A stretch of DNA of 64,000 nt from Rhodoblastus sp052145335. GTDB taxonomy: Bacteria > Pseudomonadota > Alphaproteobacteria > Rhizobiales > Beijerinckiaceae. A model generated the notes under the pieces. The model was not told the DNA's origin, did not search any database, and worked only from the letters and a program-made list of their open reading frames with translations. Where the stretch lies: assembly GCF_052145335.1 (NCBI RefSeq), contig NZ_JBKQOU010000305.1, positions 8,512-72,511 on the forward strand, written 5' to 3'. Shown one piece after another: positions 1 to 8,345 of this stretch. The first letter of the stretch is position 1. Every line of letters starts with the position of its first letter. A program made the translations under genes and the position numbers.

Positions 1-478
1 TGTCGTCGACGTCAAGGAACAGCAGCGACTGCAGCGGATTTACGCCAGCGACCTGCAGGATCTGCGCTTCGCCGAGTTCGATCTGCCCGGCTATGGTCAC
101 GGCGTCGACGCCGAAACCGAGCGCCCGGGCGGCGATATCGCGGGGGCGGCCGTGATCGTGCACGAACCCGGCATATTGGCCGTTCAGTTGCGCGCCATAG
201 AGGCCGACGCCGGCAAACAGCCCGACCGTCAGGACGATTCCGACGCCCGGAAGATTGAGGAATTCGACGAGCCGGCGCCAGAAGCCGTCGTTCTGGCGGA
301 GGCGCTGGCGCGGAGGGAGTTTTTCAACCTTCGAATGGCGCTTCGCCGGCGCCGCGACGAAGGAATGCGCCGCCGAGAAGGCCCTATGGGCCGACGCGCC
401 GGCAAAAACAGCGCGCGGCGCCGCGAGGGCTGAATCCAGCCCGTTTACCGATCGCAGGAGGCGTCTTCCACCATCCAT
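1..478 (-). CDS. ftsQ: Cell division protein FtsQ (N-terminal part, gene cut by window edge)
   Basis: FtsQ is a single-pass inner-membrane divisome protein that links the early cytoplasmic ring to FtsL and the septal synthase. About 159 codons are visible. The protein starts MDGGRRLLRSVNG, followed by a basic cytoplasmic tail, one hydrophobic segment (LPGVGIVLTVGLFAGVGLYG) and the start of the POTRA domain (VTIAGQIELGEAQILQVAG). The ATG lies inside the end of ddl, overlapping it by 34 bases in another frame; no other ATG or GTG precedes the membrane segment, so this start is preferred. The C-terminal beta domain lies beyond base 1. Being directly after ddl in the dcw order supports the call. 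Confidence 0.9.
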   Translation of the reverse strand, partial: MDGGRRLLRSVNGLDSALAAPRAVFAGASAHRAFSAAHSFVAAPAKRHSKVEKLPPRQRLRQNDGFWRRLVEFLNLPGVGIVLTVGLFAGVGLYGAQLNGQYAGFVHDHGRPRDIAARALGFGVDAVTIAGQIELGEAQILQVAGVNPLQSLLFLDVDD

Positions 479-1368
479 CTAACAAGCTCACCGAACGTAA
501 TGCCGGCAAAAGCGGCCATTTCCGGCGCCAGGGAGGTTTCCGTCATTCCCGGTTGAGTATTGACTTCCAGTACGACGAGTTCGCCCGTGCCTTCGGGGCG
601 ATCGTCGTAACGGAAGTCCGTTCTGCTAATTCCGCGACAACCGAGCGCCCTGTGCGCCTTGAGAGCCAACTCTTGGACCTTTTGGTAAATATTTCCTTTA
701 ACTTTTGCCGGAAGTTCGTGAATTGACCCTCCGGGCGCATATTTTGAATCGAAATCGTACCACTCGCTGGAAACGGATTTGATCTCGGTGACGCCAAGGG
801 GACGGTCGCCGAGCACGGCGCAGGTCAGTTCGCGTCCGGCGATATATTTTTCCGCCAGCATGAGATCGCCGTGCGACCAGTCCTCGCGCAACAGCTCCTG
901 CGGCGGATGCGATGTTCCCTGCTTGACGATGAACACGCCATAGGACGAGCCCTCCGACACCGGCTTCAGCACGTAAGGCGGCGGCAGCACGTGGGCCTCG
1001 GCCGCCACGAATCGCGTGACCACCTTGCCCTCCGCCACCGGCACGCCGGCCGCGGCAAACAGGATTTTCGCCTTGTCCTTATGGGCGGCGACCGCCGAGG
1101 CCAGCACGCCGGAATGGGTGTAGGGGATTTTCAGGATTTCCAGCACGCCCTGGATGATTCCGTCCTCGCCGCCCGGTCCGTGCAGGGCGTTGAGAGCGAC
1201 ATCGGGCTTCAGGCGGGCGAGAACTTCCGCCACGTCGCGTCCGACATCGACGCGGGTGACGGTGAACCCCTCGCCTTCCAGCGCCTTGGCGCAGGCCTCG
1301 CCGGAACGCAAGGAAACGCTGCGCTCGCTGGAAAGTCCGCCCATCAGAACCGCGACATGTTTGGTCAT
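445..1368 (-). CDS. ddl: D-alanine--D-alanine ligase
   Basis: ATP-grasp enzyme that joins two D-alanines to give the dipeptide added by MurF in cytoplasmic peptidoglycan precursor synthesis. The 307-residue product has the usual length of DdlB. Visible signatures are the N-terminal VAVLMGGLSSERSVS, the HGPGGEDG substrate loop, the ATP-grasp core YVLKPVSEGSSYGV and the metal-binding end VLEVNTQPGMTETS. It sits between murB and ftsQ, the standard dcw position. Unlike most genes of this cluster it is not closely coupled to the gene before it: a 121-base gap holding a palindromic repeat separates it from murB. The end overlaps the ftsQ start. Confidence 0.97.
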   Translation of the reverse strand: MTKHVAVLMGGLSSERSVSLRSGEACAKALEGEGFTVTRVDVGRDVAEVLARLKPDVALNALHGPGGEDGIIQGVLEILKIPYTHSGVLASAVAAHKDKAKILFAAAGVPVAEGKVVTRFVAAEAHVLPPPYVLKPVSEGSSYGVFIVKQGTSHPPQELLREDWSHGDLMLAEKYIAGRELTCAVLGDRPLGVTEIKSVSSEWYDFDSKYAPGGSIHELPAKVKGNIYQKVQELALKAHRALGCRGISRTDFRYDDRPEGTGELVVLEVNTQPGMTETSLAPEMAAFAGITFGELVRWMVEDASCDR

Positions 1369-1390
1369 TTTAATCCCCGATCCTGTGGGG

Positions 1391-1478
1391 CGCCGTCATT
1401 GCGAGCGGAGCGAAGCAATCCAGACCCAGCTTGCGGCCTCTGGATTGCCGCGTCGCTACGCTCCTTGCAATGACGGCG
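1391..1478. repeat. Palindromic interspersed repeat (CGTCATTGCGAGC type), intergenic copy
   Basis: An 88-base imperfect palindrome fills most of the murB-ddl gap. The left arm begins CGTCATTGCGAGCGGAGCG and the right arm ends CTCCTTGCAATGACGG, so the RNA could fold into a long hairpin. A 30-base stretch (1394-1423) recurs exactly, in reverse complement, at 39289-39318 inside a coding gene. I know this class as a dispersed non-autonomous repeat common in alphaproteobacterial genomes; that is recalled knowledge, while the shared block is seen here directly. Confidence 0.85.
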
Positions 1479-1489
1479 CGTAATGATGA

Positions 1490-2419
1490 TTAGGCTTTGA
1501 CGCCGATCCGCTTGATTTCCCAGTGCAGCTCCACGCCCGTCGCCGCCAGAACCCTCGCCCTGACCTCGTCGCCGAGATTCTCGATGTCAGCGGCGGTGGC
1601 CGCGCCGCGATTGATCAGGAAATTGCAATGCATCGGCGACACCTGCGCGTCGCCGACCGCCAGCCCCCGGCAGCCGGCCCTGTCCACCAGTTGCCAGGCT
1701 TTTTCGCCCGGCGGATTCTTGAAGGTCGAACCGCCGGTTTTTTCGCGGATCGGCTGCGACTTTTCGCGCGCCTCGGTGATCCGGTCCATTTCCGCCAAAA
1801 TATCCGCCGGCTCGCCGGGGCGCCCCTGAAACAAGGCGCTGGTGAAAATGACGCCCGAAGGCGCCTCGCTGTGGCGATAGCTCATGCCCAGTTCATCGAC
1901 GGTAAAGGTCCTTATCTGGCCAGCCCGGTCGACGCCCCTCGCGGAAATCAGGACGTCCCTGGTTTCGCCGCCATGGGCGCCGGCGTTCATCCGCAAGGCG
2001 CCGCCGATGGAGCCCGGAATGCCTCGCAAAAACGCCAGCCCGTCGATGCCGGCCTCGGCGGCGGCGCGGGCGACGCGCATGTCGGGCGCGCAGGCGCCGG
2101 CGCGCAAACGATGCCCCGGCTCGACCGTGATCTCGCCGAAAGCCTTGCCCCCCAACCGGATCACCACGCCAAGAACGCCGCCGTCGCGCACGATCAGGTT
2201 GGAGCCGAGCCCGATGGTGGTGACCGGAATTTCGGAAGCGAGATTTTTCAGGAAATAGGCCAGGTCGGCCTCGTCGGCCGGGCTGAACAGCACTTGCGCC
2301 GGTCCGCCGACGCGAAACCAGGTGAAGGGGGCGAGCGGCTGGTTTGCGGCGAGACGTCCGCGCAACTCCGGCATTTTCGCCGCCAGCAGGCTGGCAAGAT
2401 CGCCAAAACTCTCGTTCAT
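1490..2419 (-). CDS. murB: UDP-N-acetylenolpyruvoylglucosamine reductase
   Basis: Flavoenzyme that reduces UDP-GlcNAc-enolpyruvate to UDP-MurNAc with NADPH, the second committed step of peptidoglycan synthesis. The 309-residue protein carries the FAD-binding signature GLGSNLIVRDGG, the GIPGSIGGALRMNAGAHGGE segment, YRHSE, and the GGSTFKNP loop holding the serine expected to protonate the intermediate. The short length without a long insertion fits type II MurB. The start MNESFGDL overlaps the stop of the upstream amidotransferase gene as ATGA, implying translational coupling. Confidence 0.97.
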   Translation of the reverse strand: MNESFGDLASLLAAKMPELRGRLAANQPLAPFTWFRVGGPAQVLFSPADEADLAYFLKNLASEIPVTTIGLGSNLIVRDGGVLGVVIRLGGKAFGEITVEPGHRLRAGACAPDMRVARAAAEAGIDGLAFLRGIPGSIGGALRMNAGAHGGETRDVLISARGVDRAGQIRTFTVDELGMSYRHSEAPSGVIFTSALFQGRPGEPADILAEMDRITEAREKSQPIREKTGGSTFKNPPGEKAWQLVDRAGCRGLAVGDAQVSPMHCNFLINRGAATAADIENLGDEVRARVLAATGVELHWEIKRIGVKA

Positions 2420-3120
2420 GCGAAGGCTCCGTCGAGCCAGGCGCGGAACAGAAGCTTGCCCGCCTCGGCCGTCGCGGGGCCGAATTCCACCGCCTGCGCC
2501 CGGATTTCGCGAGGGTCGACACCGGCCTTGGCAAGTTCTACCGCGTTGCCGATCAACCAGGACTCCAGCTCCTCCGGTTCGACCTCGACATGGAATTGCA
2601 GCGCCAGCGCGTAGGAGTCCAGCGCGAAAGCCTGATGCGGGCAATGAGCGGTGAAGGCTAGATTTCGCCCCTCCGGCGGCAGGTCGAAATTGTCGCCGTG
2701 CCAATGCAGGACATTGACGCCCTCCAGGCAGGCCAGCGGCGAGGCTCGGCCCTCGTCGGTCAAGATCAGCGGCGCATAGCCGATTTCCTTGGCCGACCCG
2801 GGCGCAACGCCGGCGCCGAGCGCCGCCGCCATGAATTGCGCGCCGAGGCAAATGCCCAATGTCGGCTTTTTCGATCCCAATCGAGCGGAAATCGCCACCA
2901 TTTCTCCGAACACGAATGGATAGGCCTCGGTGTCGTAAACGCCGATCGGCCCCCCCAGCACGATCAAAAGATCGCATTCAGAGATTTCGGCCGCCGGGAA
3001 AGGCTCCACGCCGATTTCGCAGATCCGCGTCCCGAACCCATATTCAGGCAGCAGTTCGGCCAGCACCCCCAGCCCCTCGAAGGCGACGTGTCGCAGGACG
3101 AGGCAGGACCGCTCGCTCAT
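2416..3120 (-). CDS. Class I glutamine amidotransferase inserted between murC and murB
   Basis: A 234-residue protein of the GuaA-type class I glutamine amidotransferase superfamily (COG0518-like). The nucleophile elbow GICLGAQ contains the catalytic Cys (about residue 93), and LQFHVEVEPEE supplies the His-x-Glu pair of the triad. The oxyanion segment is VLGGPIGVYD. No synthase domain is fused, so the ammonia acceptor is unknown. It overlaps murC upstream (ATGA) and murB downstream (ATGA), so it is locked into the cell-wall operon. It is not the GatD partner of MurT, as no MurT-like gene is present. The family is clear; the substrate is not. Confidence 0.85.
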   Translation of the reverse strand: MSERSCLVLRHVAFEGLGVLAELLPEYGFGTRICEIGVEPFPAAEISECDLLIVLGGPIGVYDTEAYPFVFGEMVAISARLGSKKPTLGICLGAQFMAAALGAGVAPGSAKEIGYAPLILTDEGRASPLACLEGVNVLHWHGDNFDLPPEGRNLAFTAHCPHQAFALDSYALALQFHVEVEPEELESWLIGNAVELAKAGVDPREIRAQAVEFGPATAEAGKLLFRAWLDGAFA

Positions 3121-4526
3121 GCCGCGTCCCTGGCCGCCAACTGGCCGGGCAAGGCATAGGCCCACTGGGTGATATTGCCGGCGCCGAGCAGCACCACATA
3201 ATCGCCGGGCCTGGCCAGATCGCGGATCAGGCCGGGCAAATCGTCGGGATGGGACAGGGCGAAGACCTGGCGGTGGCCGTGGGCCTTGATCGCCGAAACC
3301 AGCGCGTCCTTGTTGACGTTTTCGATAGGCGCCTCTCCGGCGGCGTAGACATCGGCGACGATGACGCAATCGGCGTCGTTGAAACAGGTGGCGAACTGGT
3401 CGAACAGCGATTGCAGGCGGGTGTAGCGGTGCGGCTGGACCACGGCGATGACCTGGTTGGTGGTGGACGCCCGCGCCGCGCGCAAAACGGCGGCGATTTC
3501 GACCGGGTGATGGCCGTAATCGTCGAAAATGGTCGCGCCGTTCCATTCTCCGGTGCGGGTGAAGCGGCGCTTGACGCCGCCGAACGCGGCCAGGCCGTTG
3601 CGGATGTTCTCGACGCTGACGCCGAGTTCATAGGCCACCGCGATCGCCGCCGTGGCGTTGAGCGCATTGTGATGGCCGGGCATCGGCATGACCAGATCGT
3701 GCAGCTCGACTTCGCGCCCATGCAGGCGGTCGCGGATGGTCACGTTGAAGCGCGACACGCCCCCGGTGAGATCGATATTGGACAGGAGCACGTCGGCCTG
3801 CGGGTTCTCGCCGTAGGTGACGACGCGGCGATCCTCGATCTTGCCGACCAGTTCCTGCACCGTGACGTGGTCGAGGCACATCACCGCGAAGCCGTAGAAG
3901 GGCAGGTTTTCGATGAAGGCGCGAAAGGCTTCCTTGATGGCGTCGAAGGTCTTGAAATGATCGAGATGCTCCGGGTCGATATTGGTGACCACGGCGACGT
4001 CGACCGGCAGCTTGAGGAAGGTGCCGTCGCTCTCATCCGCCTCGACGACCATCCATTCGCCCAAGCCCACGCGGGCGTTCGTGCCATAGGCGTTGATGAT
4101 GCCGCCGTTGATGACGGTGGGGTCCATCTTGCCGGCGTCGAGCAGGGTCGCCACCAGCGAGGTGGTCGTGGTCTTGCCATGGGTGCCGGCGACCGCCACG
4201 CATTGTCTCAGCCGCATCAGTTCGGCCAGCATTTCCGCGCGGCGCACCACCGGCAGGCGTTTTTCGCGCGCGGCGGCCAGTTCGGGGTTGTCGCGCTTGA
4301 TCGCGGTCGAGACCACCACCACCGCCGCTTCGCCGAGGTTTTGCGCGTCATGGCCGACGAAGACCCTAGCGCCTTTTTCGCGCAGCCGCTTGACGTTGGC
4401 GTTGTCCGAAGCGTCCGAGCCCTGCACGTCATAGCCGAGATTGAGCAGGACTTCGGCTATGCCCGACATGCCGATGCCGCCGATCCCGACGAAATGAATG
4501 GGGCCCAGATGCGACGGCAGTTTCAT
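3117..4526 (-). CDS. murC: UDP-N-acetylmuramate--L-alanine ligase
   Basis: Cytoplasmic Mur ligase that adds L-alanine to UDP-MurNAc using ATP. The 469-residue protein opens with the UDP-binding HFVGIGGIGMSGIAEVL, contains the ATP loop GTHGKTTTTSL, the DESDGTF acidic motif and the conserved FDDYGHHP segment of MurC. An upstream in-frame ATG at 4532 is only one base after an AGGAG ribosome site, while the ATG at 4526 is seven bases from it, so 4526 is chosen. It follows murG by about 18 bases and overlaps the amidotransferase gene by four bases. Confidence 0.97.
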   Translation of the reverse strand: MKLPSHLGPIHFVGIGGIGMSGIAEVLLNLGYDVQGSDASDNANVKRLREKGARVFVGHDAQNLGEAAVVVVSTAIKRDNPELAAAREKRLPVVRRAEMLAELMRLRQCVAVAGTHGKTTTTSLVATLLDAGKMDPTVINGGIINAYGTNARVGLGEWMVVEADESDGTFLKLPVDVAVVTNIDPEHLDHFKTFDAIKEAFRAFIENLPFYGFAVMCLDHVTVQELVGKIEDRRVVTYGENPQADVLLSNIDLTGGVSRFNVTIRDRLHGREVELHDLVMPMPGHHNALNATAAIAVAYELGVSVENIRNGLAAFGGVKRRFTRTGEWNGATIFDDYGHHPVEIAAVLRAARASTTNQVIAVVQPHRYTRLQSLFDQFATCFNDADCVIVADVYAAGEAPIENVNKDALVSAIKAHGHRQVFALSHPDDLPGLIRDLARPGDYVVLLGAGNITQWAYALPGQLAARDAA

Positions 4527-4544
4527 GCGCATTCTCCTGAAGAA

Positions 4545-5642
4545 TCACTGACCGGCGGTAGCGATCGCCAGATCGGCCAGCCTTTCGGCGGCGTCGGGAA
4601 TGCCCGCGCTCTTGGCCGCTTGCGCGCGCCGCGTCAAGTCCTTTGGGTCGTCGAGCGCCTTGACGAGGCTTTCCGCCAGCCATTGCGGGGTGAAGGCGAT
4701 CTGGCGGATGACCTCCGCCGCGCCGGTTTTGGCGAGCTGCGCGGCGTTGGCCGCCTGATCGGCGTCGAGCGCATGGGGAAAAGGAACCAGGATCGACGGA
4801 CGGCCGATCGCCGCCAGTTCCGACACCGTCGAGGCGCCGGAGCGCCCGATCACCAGATGCGCCCCAGCCATGCGCAGCGGCAAGTCGGCGAAGAACGGCG
4901 CCACATCCGCCGCGACATTCAGCAGCGAATAGGCGTTCTGCACGCGTAAAAGATCCTCGCCGCGCGCCTGCTGCACGATGAACAGTCGTCCGCGCTGCTC
5001 CTTGCTCAGCAGGCCAATCGCCTCCGGCACGACATCCGACATGATGCGCGCCCCTTGCGAGCCGCCGGTGACCAGGAGACGCAGCTTGCCATCGGCGAAA
5101 TCCGGGTAAGGCAGAGCCGCCGCCGCCAGCACCGCCGGGCGCAGCGGATTGCCGACGTGAACCACGCGATCACGCAGCGACTCCGGGAGGTTCTCGATGA
5201 TCGGAAAGCCCGAGGCGATGATTTTCGCGCGCTGGCTGAGGAACTTGTTGGCGCGTCCCATCACCGCGTTCTGCTCGTGCAGAATCAGCGGAATGCCGCG
5301 CAGCGCCGCGGCGAGGGCCGGCGGCACGGTGGGATAGCCGCCGAAGGAAACCACCGCGCGGGGCTTGATTTCGCCCAGCAGCGCATAGGCCTGGCGCACG
5401 CCCTGGCCAAGTTTCAGCGCCGCGCGCGCCTTGGCGACCATTGAGCCGCCCATCGGCGTCGCCGAGGCGATTTCATGAATCGCTTCGGCGGGAAAGGCCG
5501 CGCCATATTGCAGCGCCCGCTCGTCGGTAGCGAGGCGCACACGGGCCCCGCGCTTGGCGAGCGCATAGGCGAGCGCCTCGGCGGGGAATAGATGGCCGCC
5601 GGTGCCCCCGGCCGCAACGAGAATCAGGTTGTCTTGCTTCAT
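4545..5642 (-). CDS. murG: UDP-GlcNAc--undecaprenyl-PP-MurNAc-pentapeptide GlcNAc transferase
   Basis: GT-B glycosyltransferase on the inner face of the cytoplasmic membrane; converts lipid I to lipid II. The 365-residue protein shows the first glycine loop AAGGTGGHLFPA, the HEQNAVMGRANK segment, the second-domain VTGGSQGA loop and the nucleotide-sugar site GRSGASTVSE. It overlaps ftsW by four bases (ATGA), a typical ftsW-murG arrangement that places the flippase/polymerase next to the lipid II synthase. Confidence 0.97.
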   Translation of the reverse strand: MKQDNLILVAAGGTGGHLFPAEALAYALAKRGARVRLATDERALQYGAAFPAEAIHEIASATPMGGSMVAKARAALKLGQGVRQAYALLGEIKPRAVVSFGGYPTVPPALAAALRGIPLILHEQNAVMGRANKFLSQRAKIIASGFPIIENLPESLRDRVVHVGNPLRPAVLAAAALPYPDFADGKLRLLVTGGSQGARIMSDVVPEAIGLLSKEQRGRLFIVQQARGEDLLRVQNAYSLLNVAADVAPFFADLPLRMAGAHLVIGRSGASTVSELAAIGRPSILVPFPHALDADQAANAAQLAKTGAAEVIRQIAFTPQWLAESLVKALDDPKDLTRRAQAAKSAGIPDAAERLADLAIATAGQ

Positions 5643-6796
5643 TGCGCCGACGCCCCTGCAGGCGTCTTGGCGCCGCGATCGAACAGGATCTCCGAACGCG
5701 GCCGCTTCCGCGTCACGGCGATGAGGAAGCCCATGCCGATCCCCAGCGAAATCAGCGACGAGCCGCCATAGGAGATGAACGGCAGGGTCATGCCCTTGGC
5801 CGGCATCAGATGCAGATTGACCGCCATGTTGATCGACGCCTGGATGCCGAACAGCAGCACCAGACCGGCCGTGGCGAAGCGGCAGAACGGGTCCTCGTTG
5901 ACGGCGGCCTTGAGCAGGCCCCGCAGCACGATGAAGGCGAACAACGCGACGATGGCCATGCAGAACAAAAGCCCGAATTCCTCGCCCGTCACCGCGAAAA
6001 TGAAATCGGTATGGGCGTCCGGCAGAATGCGTTTCAGCGTTCCCTCGCCCGGCCCCCGGCCGAACCAGCCGCCGGAAATGAAACTGTCGAGCGCGGTGTC
6101 GACCTGGAACGTGTCGGCGACGCCGCCGCTCTGGCCGGGATCGATGAAATGCAGGATGCGCGCCCGCACATGCGGCACGAATTTATAGGCCACGACCACC
6201 GCCGAAGCGGCGAAGCCGCCAAGACCGGCGATCCAGAACCAGTGCAGCCCCGCCATGATGAACATCGCGCCCCACACCAGCGCCACCAGCATGGTCTGGC
6301 CGAAATCGGGTTGCAGGATCAGCGGAACCACCGTCGCCGGCAGCAGGAGCAGCGCCAGCCAGTTCCCCGGCACGTCGCGCCGCCGCGCGCCTTCGGAAAT
6401 CGCCCAGGCGGCCAGCACGACAAAGGCCGGCTTGACGAATTCCGACGGCTGCACGCCGAAAATCCAGCGCCGCGCGCCCTTGACCTCGTGGCCGAAAAAC
6501 AGCGCCGCGAAAATCAGCGCCATGGAGGCGATATAGCCGAGCAGCGCCAGACGCCGCACCTCGCGCGGCGTGGCGAAGGAAATGCCGATCATCAGGATCA
6601 GCGAGGGGATCAGAAATTCCACCTGCTTGTTGACGAACTGGAACGGCGGCAGGTGCAGGCGATCGGCCACCGGCGGGCTGCCCGCCATGACCAGCACCAG
6701 ACCCAGCACGACCAGCGCCGCGATGGCGGCCAGAAGCCAGTGATCGACCGTCCACCACCAGCCGGCGATCGCCGAGCGCTCCGCGCGCGAAACCAT
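5639..6796 (-). CDS. ftsW: SEDS peptidoglycan glycosyltransferase FtsW
   Basis: Polytopic SEDS-family protein that polymerises septal glycan together with FtsI. The 385-residue protein has about ten hydrophobic segments, starting at VDHWLLAAIAALVVLGLVLV, and the diagnostic FISYGGSSLISLG near the end. Further signatures are QPDFGQTM and the large extracytoplasmic loop containing the conserved Asp region. The start MVSRAERS is chosen because a strong AAGGAG site lies a few bases upstream; the reading frame extends further with a low-complexity arginine-rich stretch that is unlikely to be translated. Confidence 0.95.
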   Translation of the reverse strand: MVSRAERSAIAGWWWTVDHWLLAAIAALVVLGLVLVMAGSPPVADRLHLPPFQFVNKQVEFLIPSLILMIGISFATPREVRRLALLGYIASMALIFAALFFGHEVKGARRWIFGVQPSEFVKPAFVVLAAWAISEGARRRDVPGNWLALLLLPATVVPLILQPDFGQTMLVALVWGAMFIMAGLHWFWIAGLGGFAASAVVVAYKFVPHVRARILHFIDPGQSGGVADTFQVDTALDSFISGGWFGRGPGEGTLKRILPDAHTDFIFAVTGEEFGLLFCMAIVALFAFIVLRGLLKAAVNEDPFCRFATAGLVLLFGIQASINMAVNLHLMPAKGMTLPFISYGGSSLISLGIGMGFLIAVTRKRPRSEILFDRGAKTPAGASAQ

Positions 6797-6923
6797 GGAA
6801 TTGCTCCTTTTTTCGTTTCGCCGACTTTGTCGGCGAGTCCCTCGCACTTGCTCGGCGTCGCGTTCGCTCCTGGCCCATTCCCGCGGAGCGGGAACGGGCG
6901 CCCGCGCCCTTTCTTGATAGACT

Positions 6924-8345
6924 TCAGAAGAGAGCGCCTTGCTCGCCTTCATCTTTCAACAACAAACCTACTTGTTCGCGGAACGCGTCTCCGCGTTTTT
7001 CGAAATTGGCGAATTGATCGTAAGAGGCGCAGGCCGGCGACAGCAGCACCACCGGCTCCGGGGCGTCGCTCTCTCCCGCATCGTCTGCGGCAGCGGCTAA
7101 AGCCGCATCCAGCGTGCCGCAACGCTCAAAAGCGACTTCGCCCTCCAGCGTCGCGGCGAAATCCTCCGCCGCCTCGCCGATCAGATAGGCTTTGGCGATC
7201 CGGCCGAACAGCGGTCTTAGCGGCTCGATGCCGCCCGCCTTGGCCCGGCCGCCGGCGATCCAAAAGATGTTGTCGAAACTCGCCAGAGCCTTTTCCGCGG
7301 CGTCGGCGTTGGTGGCCTTGCTGTCGTTGACGAACAGCACGGCGCCGCGCTTGCCGACCTGCTCCATGCGATGGGCCAGGCCGGGGAAGGAGCGCATGCC
7401 GAGACCGATCTCGTCATGCGGCAGGCCGATGCGCTCGCAGGCGGCGAAAGCCGCCGCGGCGTTCTGGCCATTATGCGCGCCACGCAGGTTTTCGGCGCGG
7501 GAGAGATCGAACAGGACTTCTTCCAGCGTCTTCAGCGCCGGCAAGGCGAAGGCGCGGCGCAGCCGCCCGGAATCATAGCAAACACTGGCCAGCGCCTGCG
7601 GGCGGCTGTTGGTGACGCCGACCACAGAGCGCCCGGCCTGTTTCAGGCCCTGGAAAATCGCCTCGCACCAGGCGTCGTCTCGCCCGACAATGGCATAATC
7701 GGCGGCCGCGACCAGCCTCTGCTTGATCGCGGCATAATTTTCCATCGAACCGTGGCGGTCGAGATGGTCGGGCGTCAAGTTGAGCAGCAGGCCGATGCTT
7801 GGATCGAGCGAGGGCGCCAGATCGATCTGGAAGGTCGAACATTCGACGACATGGACACGTTCCGCCGCGGGCGGCTCCAGTTCGAGGATCGGCACGCCGA
7901 TATTGCCGCCCATCTGAACGTCCAGCCCGGCCTCGCGCAGAATATGGGCGATCAGGGCCGTGGTCGTGCTCTTGCCATTGGTGCCGGTGATGGCGATCAG
8001 CGGCGCGCCGGGCGCGTGAATCGCCCGTTCGCGGCAAAACAATTCGATGTCGCCGATGATCGCGACGCCGGCCTTTTGCGCCAGTTCGACGCTCCAGTGC
8101 GGCTTGGGATGGGTCAGCGGCACACCCGGCGCCAGGACGAAAGCGGAGAAGACGCTCCAGTCGGCCTCATGGAGATCGACCGGGAAGAAACCCTCGGCAA
8201 AGGCGTTTTCGCGCGCTGTCGAGGAATCGTCCCACACGGAAACATGGGCGCCGCCGGCGGCCAGGGCGCGGGCGGTGGCGAGGCCGGAGCCGCCCAGTCC
8301 GAAAAGGGCGATATTTTTGCCTTCGAAAGAGGTGACAGGAATCAT
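6924..8345 (-). CDS. murD: UDP-N-acetylmuramoyl-L-alanine--D-glutamate ligase
   Basis: Third Mur ligase; adds D-glutamate to UDP-MurNAc-L-Ala. The 473-residue protein has the N-terminal IALFGLGGSGLATARAL, the ATP loop AITGTNGKSTTTAL, NLTPDHLDRHGSMENYA and the C-terminal VNDSKATNADAAEKAL. The start overlaps the mraY stop by one base (TGATG). A 127-base gap with a GC-rich stem separates it from ftsW downstream, so ftsW may also have its own signals. Confidence 0.97.
   Translation of the reverse strand: MIPVTSFEGKNIALFGLGGSGLATARALAAGGAHVSVWDDSSTARENAFAEGFFPVDLHEADWSVFSAFVLAPGVPLTHPKPHWSVELAQKAGVAIIGDIELFCRERAIHAPGAPLIAITGTNGKSTTTALIAHILREAGLDVQMGGNIGVPILELEPPAAERVHVVECSTFQIDLAPSLDPSIGLLLNLTPDHLDRHGSMENYAAIKQRLVAAADYAIVGRDDAWCEAIFQGLKQAGRSVVGVTNSRPQALASVCYDSGRLRRAFALPALKTLEEVLFDLSRAENLRGAHNGQNAAAAFAACERIGLPHDEIGLGMRSFPGLAHRMEQVGKRGAVLFVNDSKATNADAAEKALASFDNIFWIAGGRAKAGGIEPLRPLFGRIAKAYLIGEAAEDFAATLEGEVAFERCGTLDAALAAAADDAGESDAPEPVVLLSPACASYDQFANFEKRGDAFREQVGLLLKDEGEQGALF

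Noticed and set aside
2859..4949. Open frame of 696 codons on the plus strand across murC/murG
   Set aside because: Shadow of real minus-strand Mur genes; no ribosome site and no recognisable fold.
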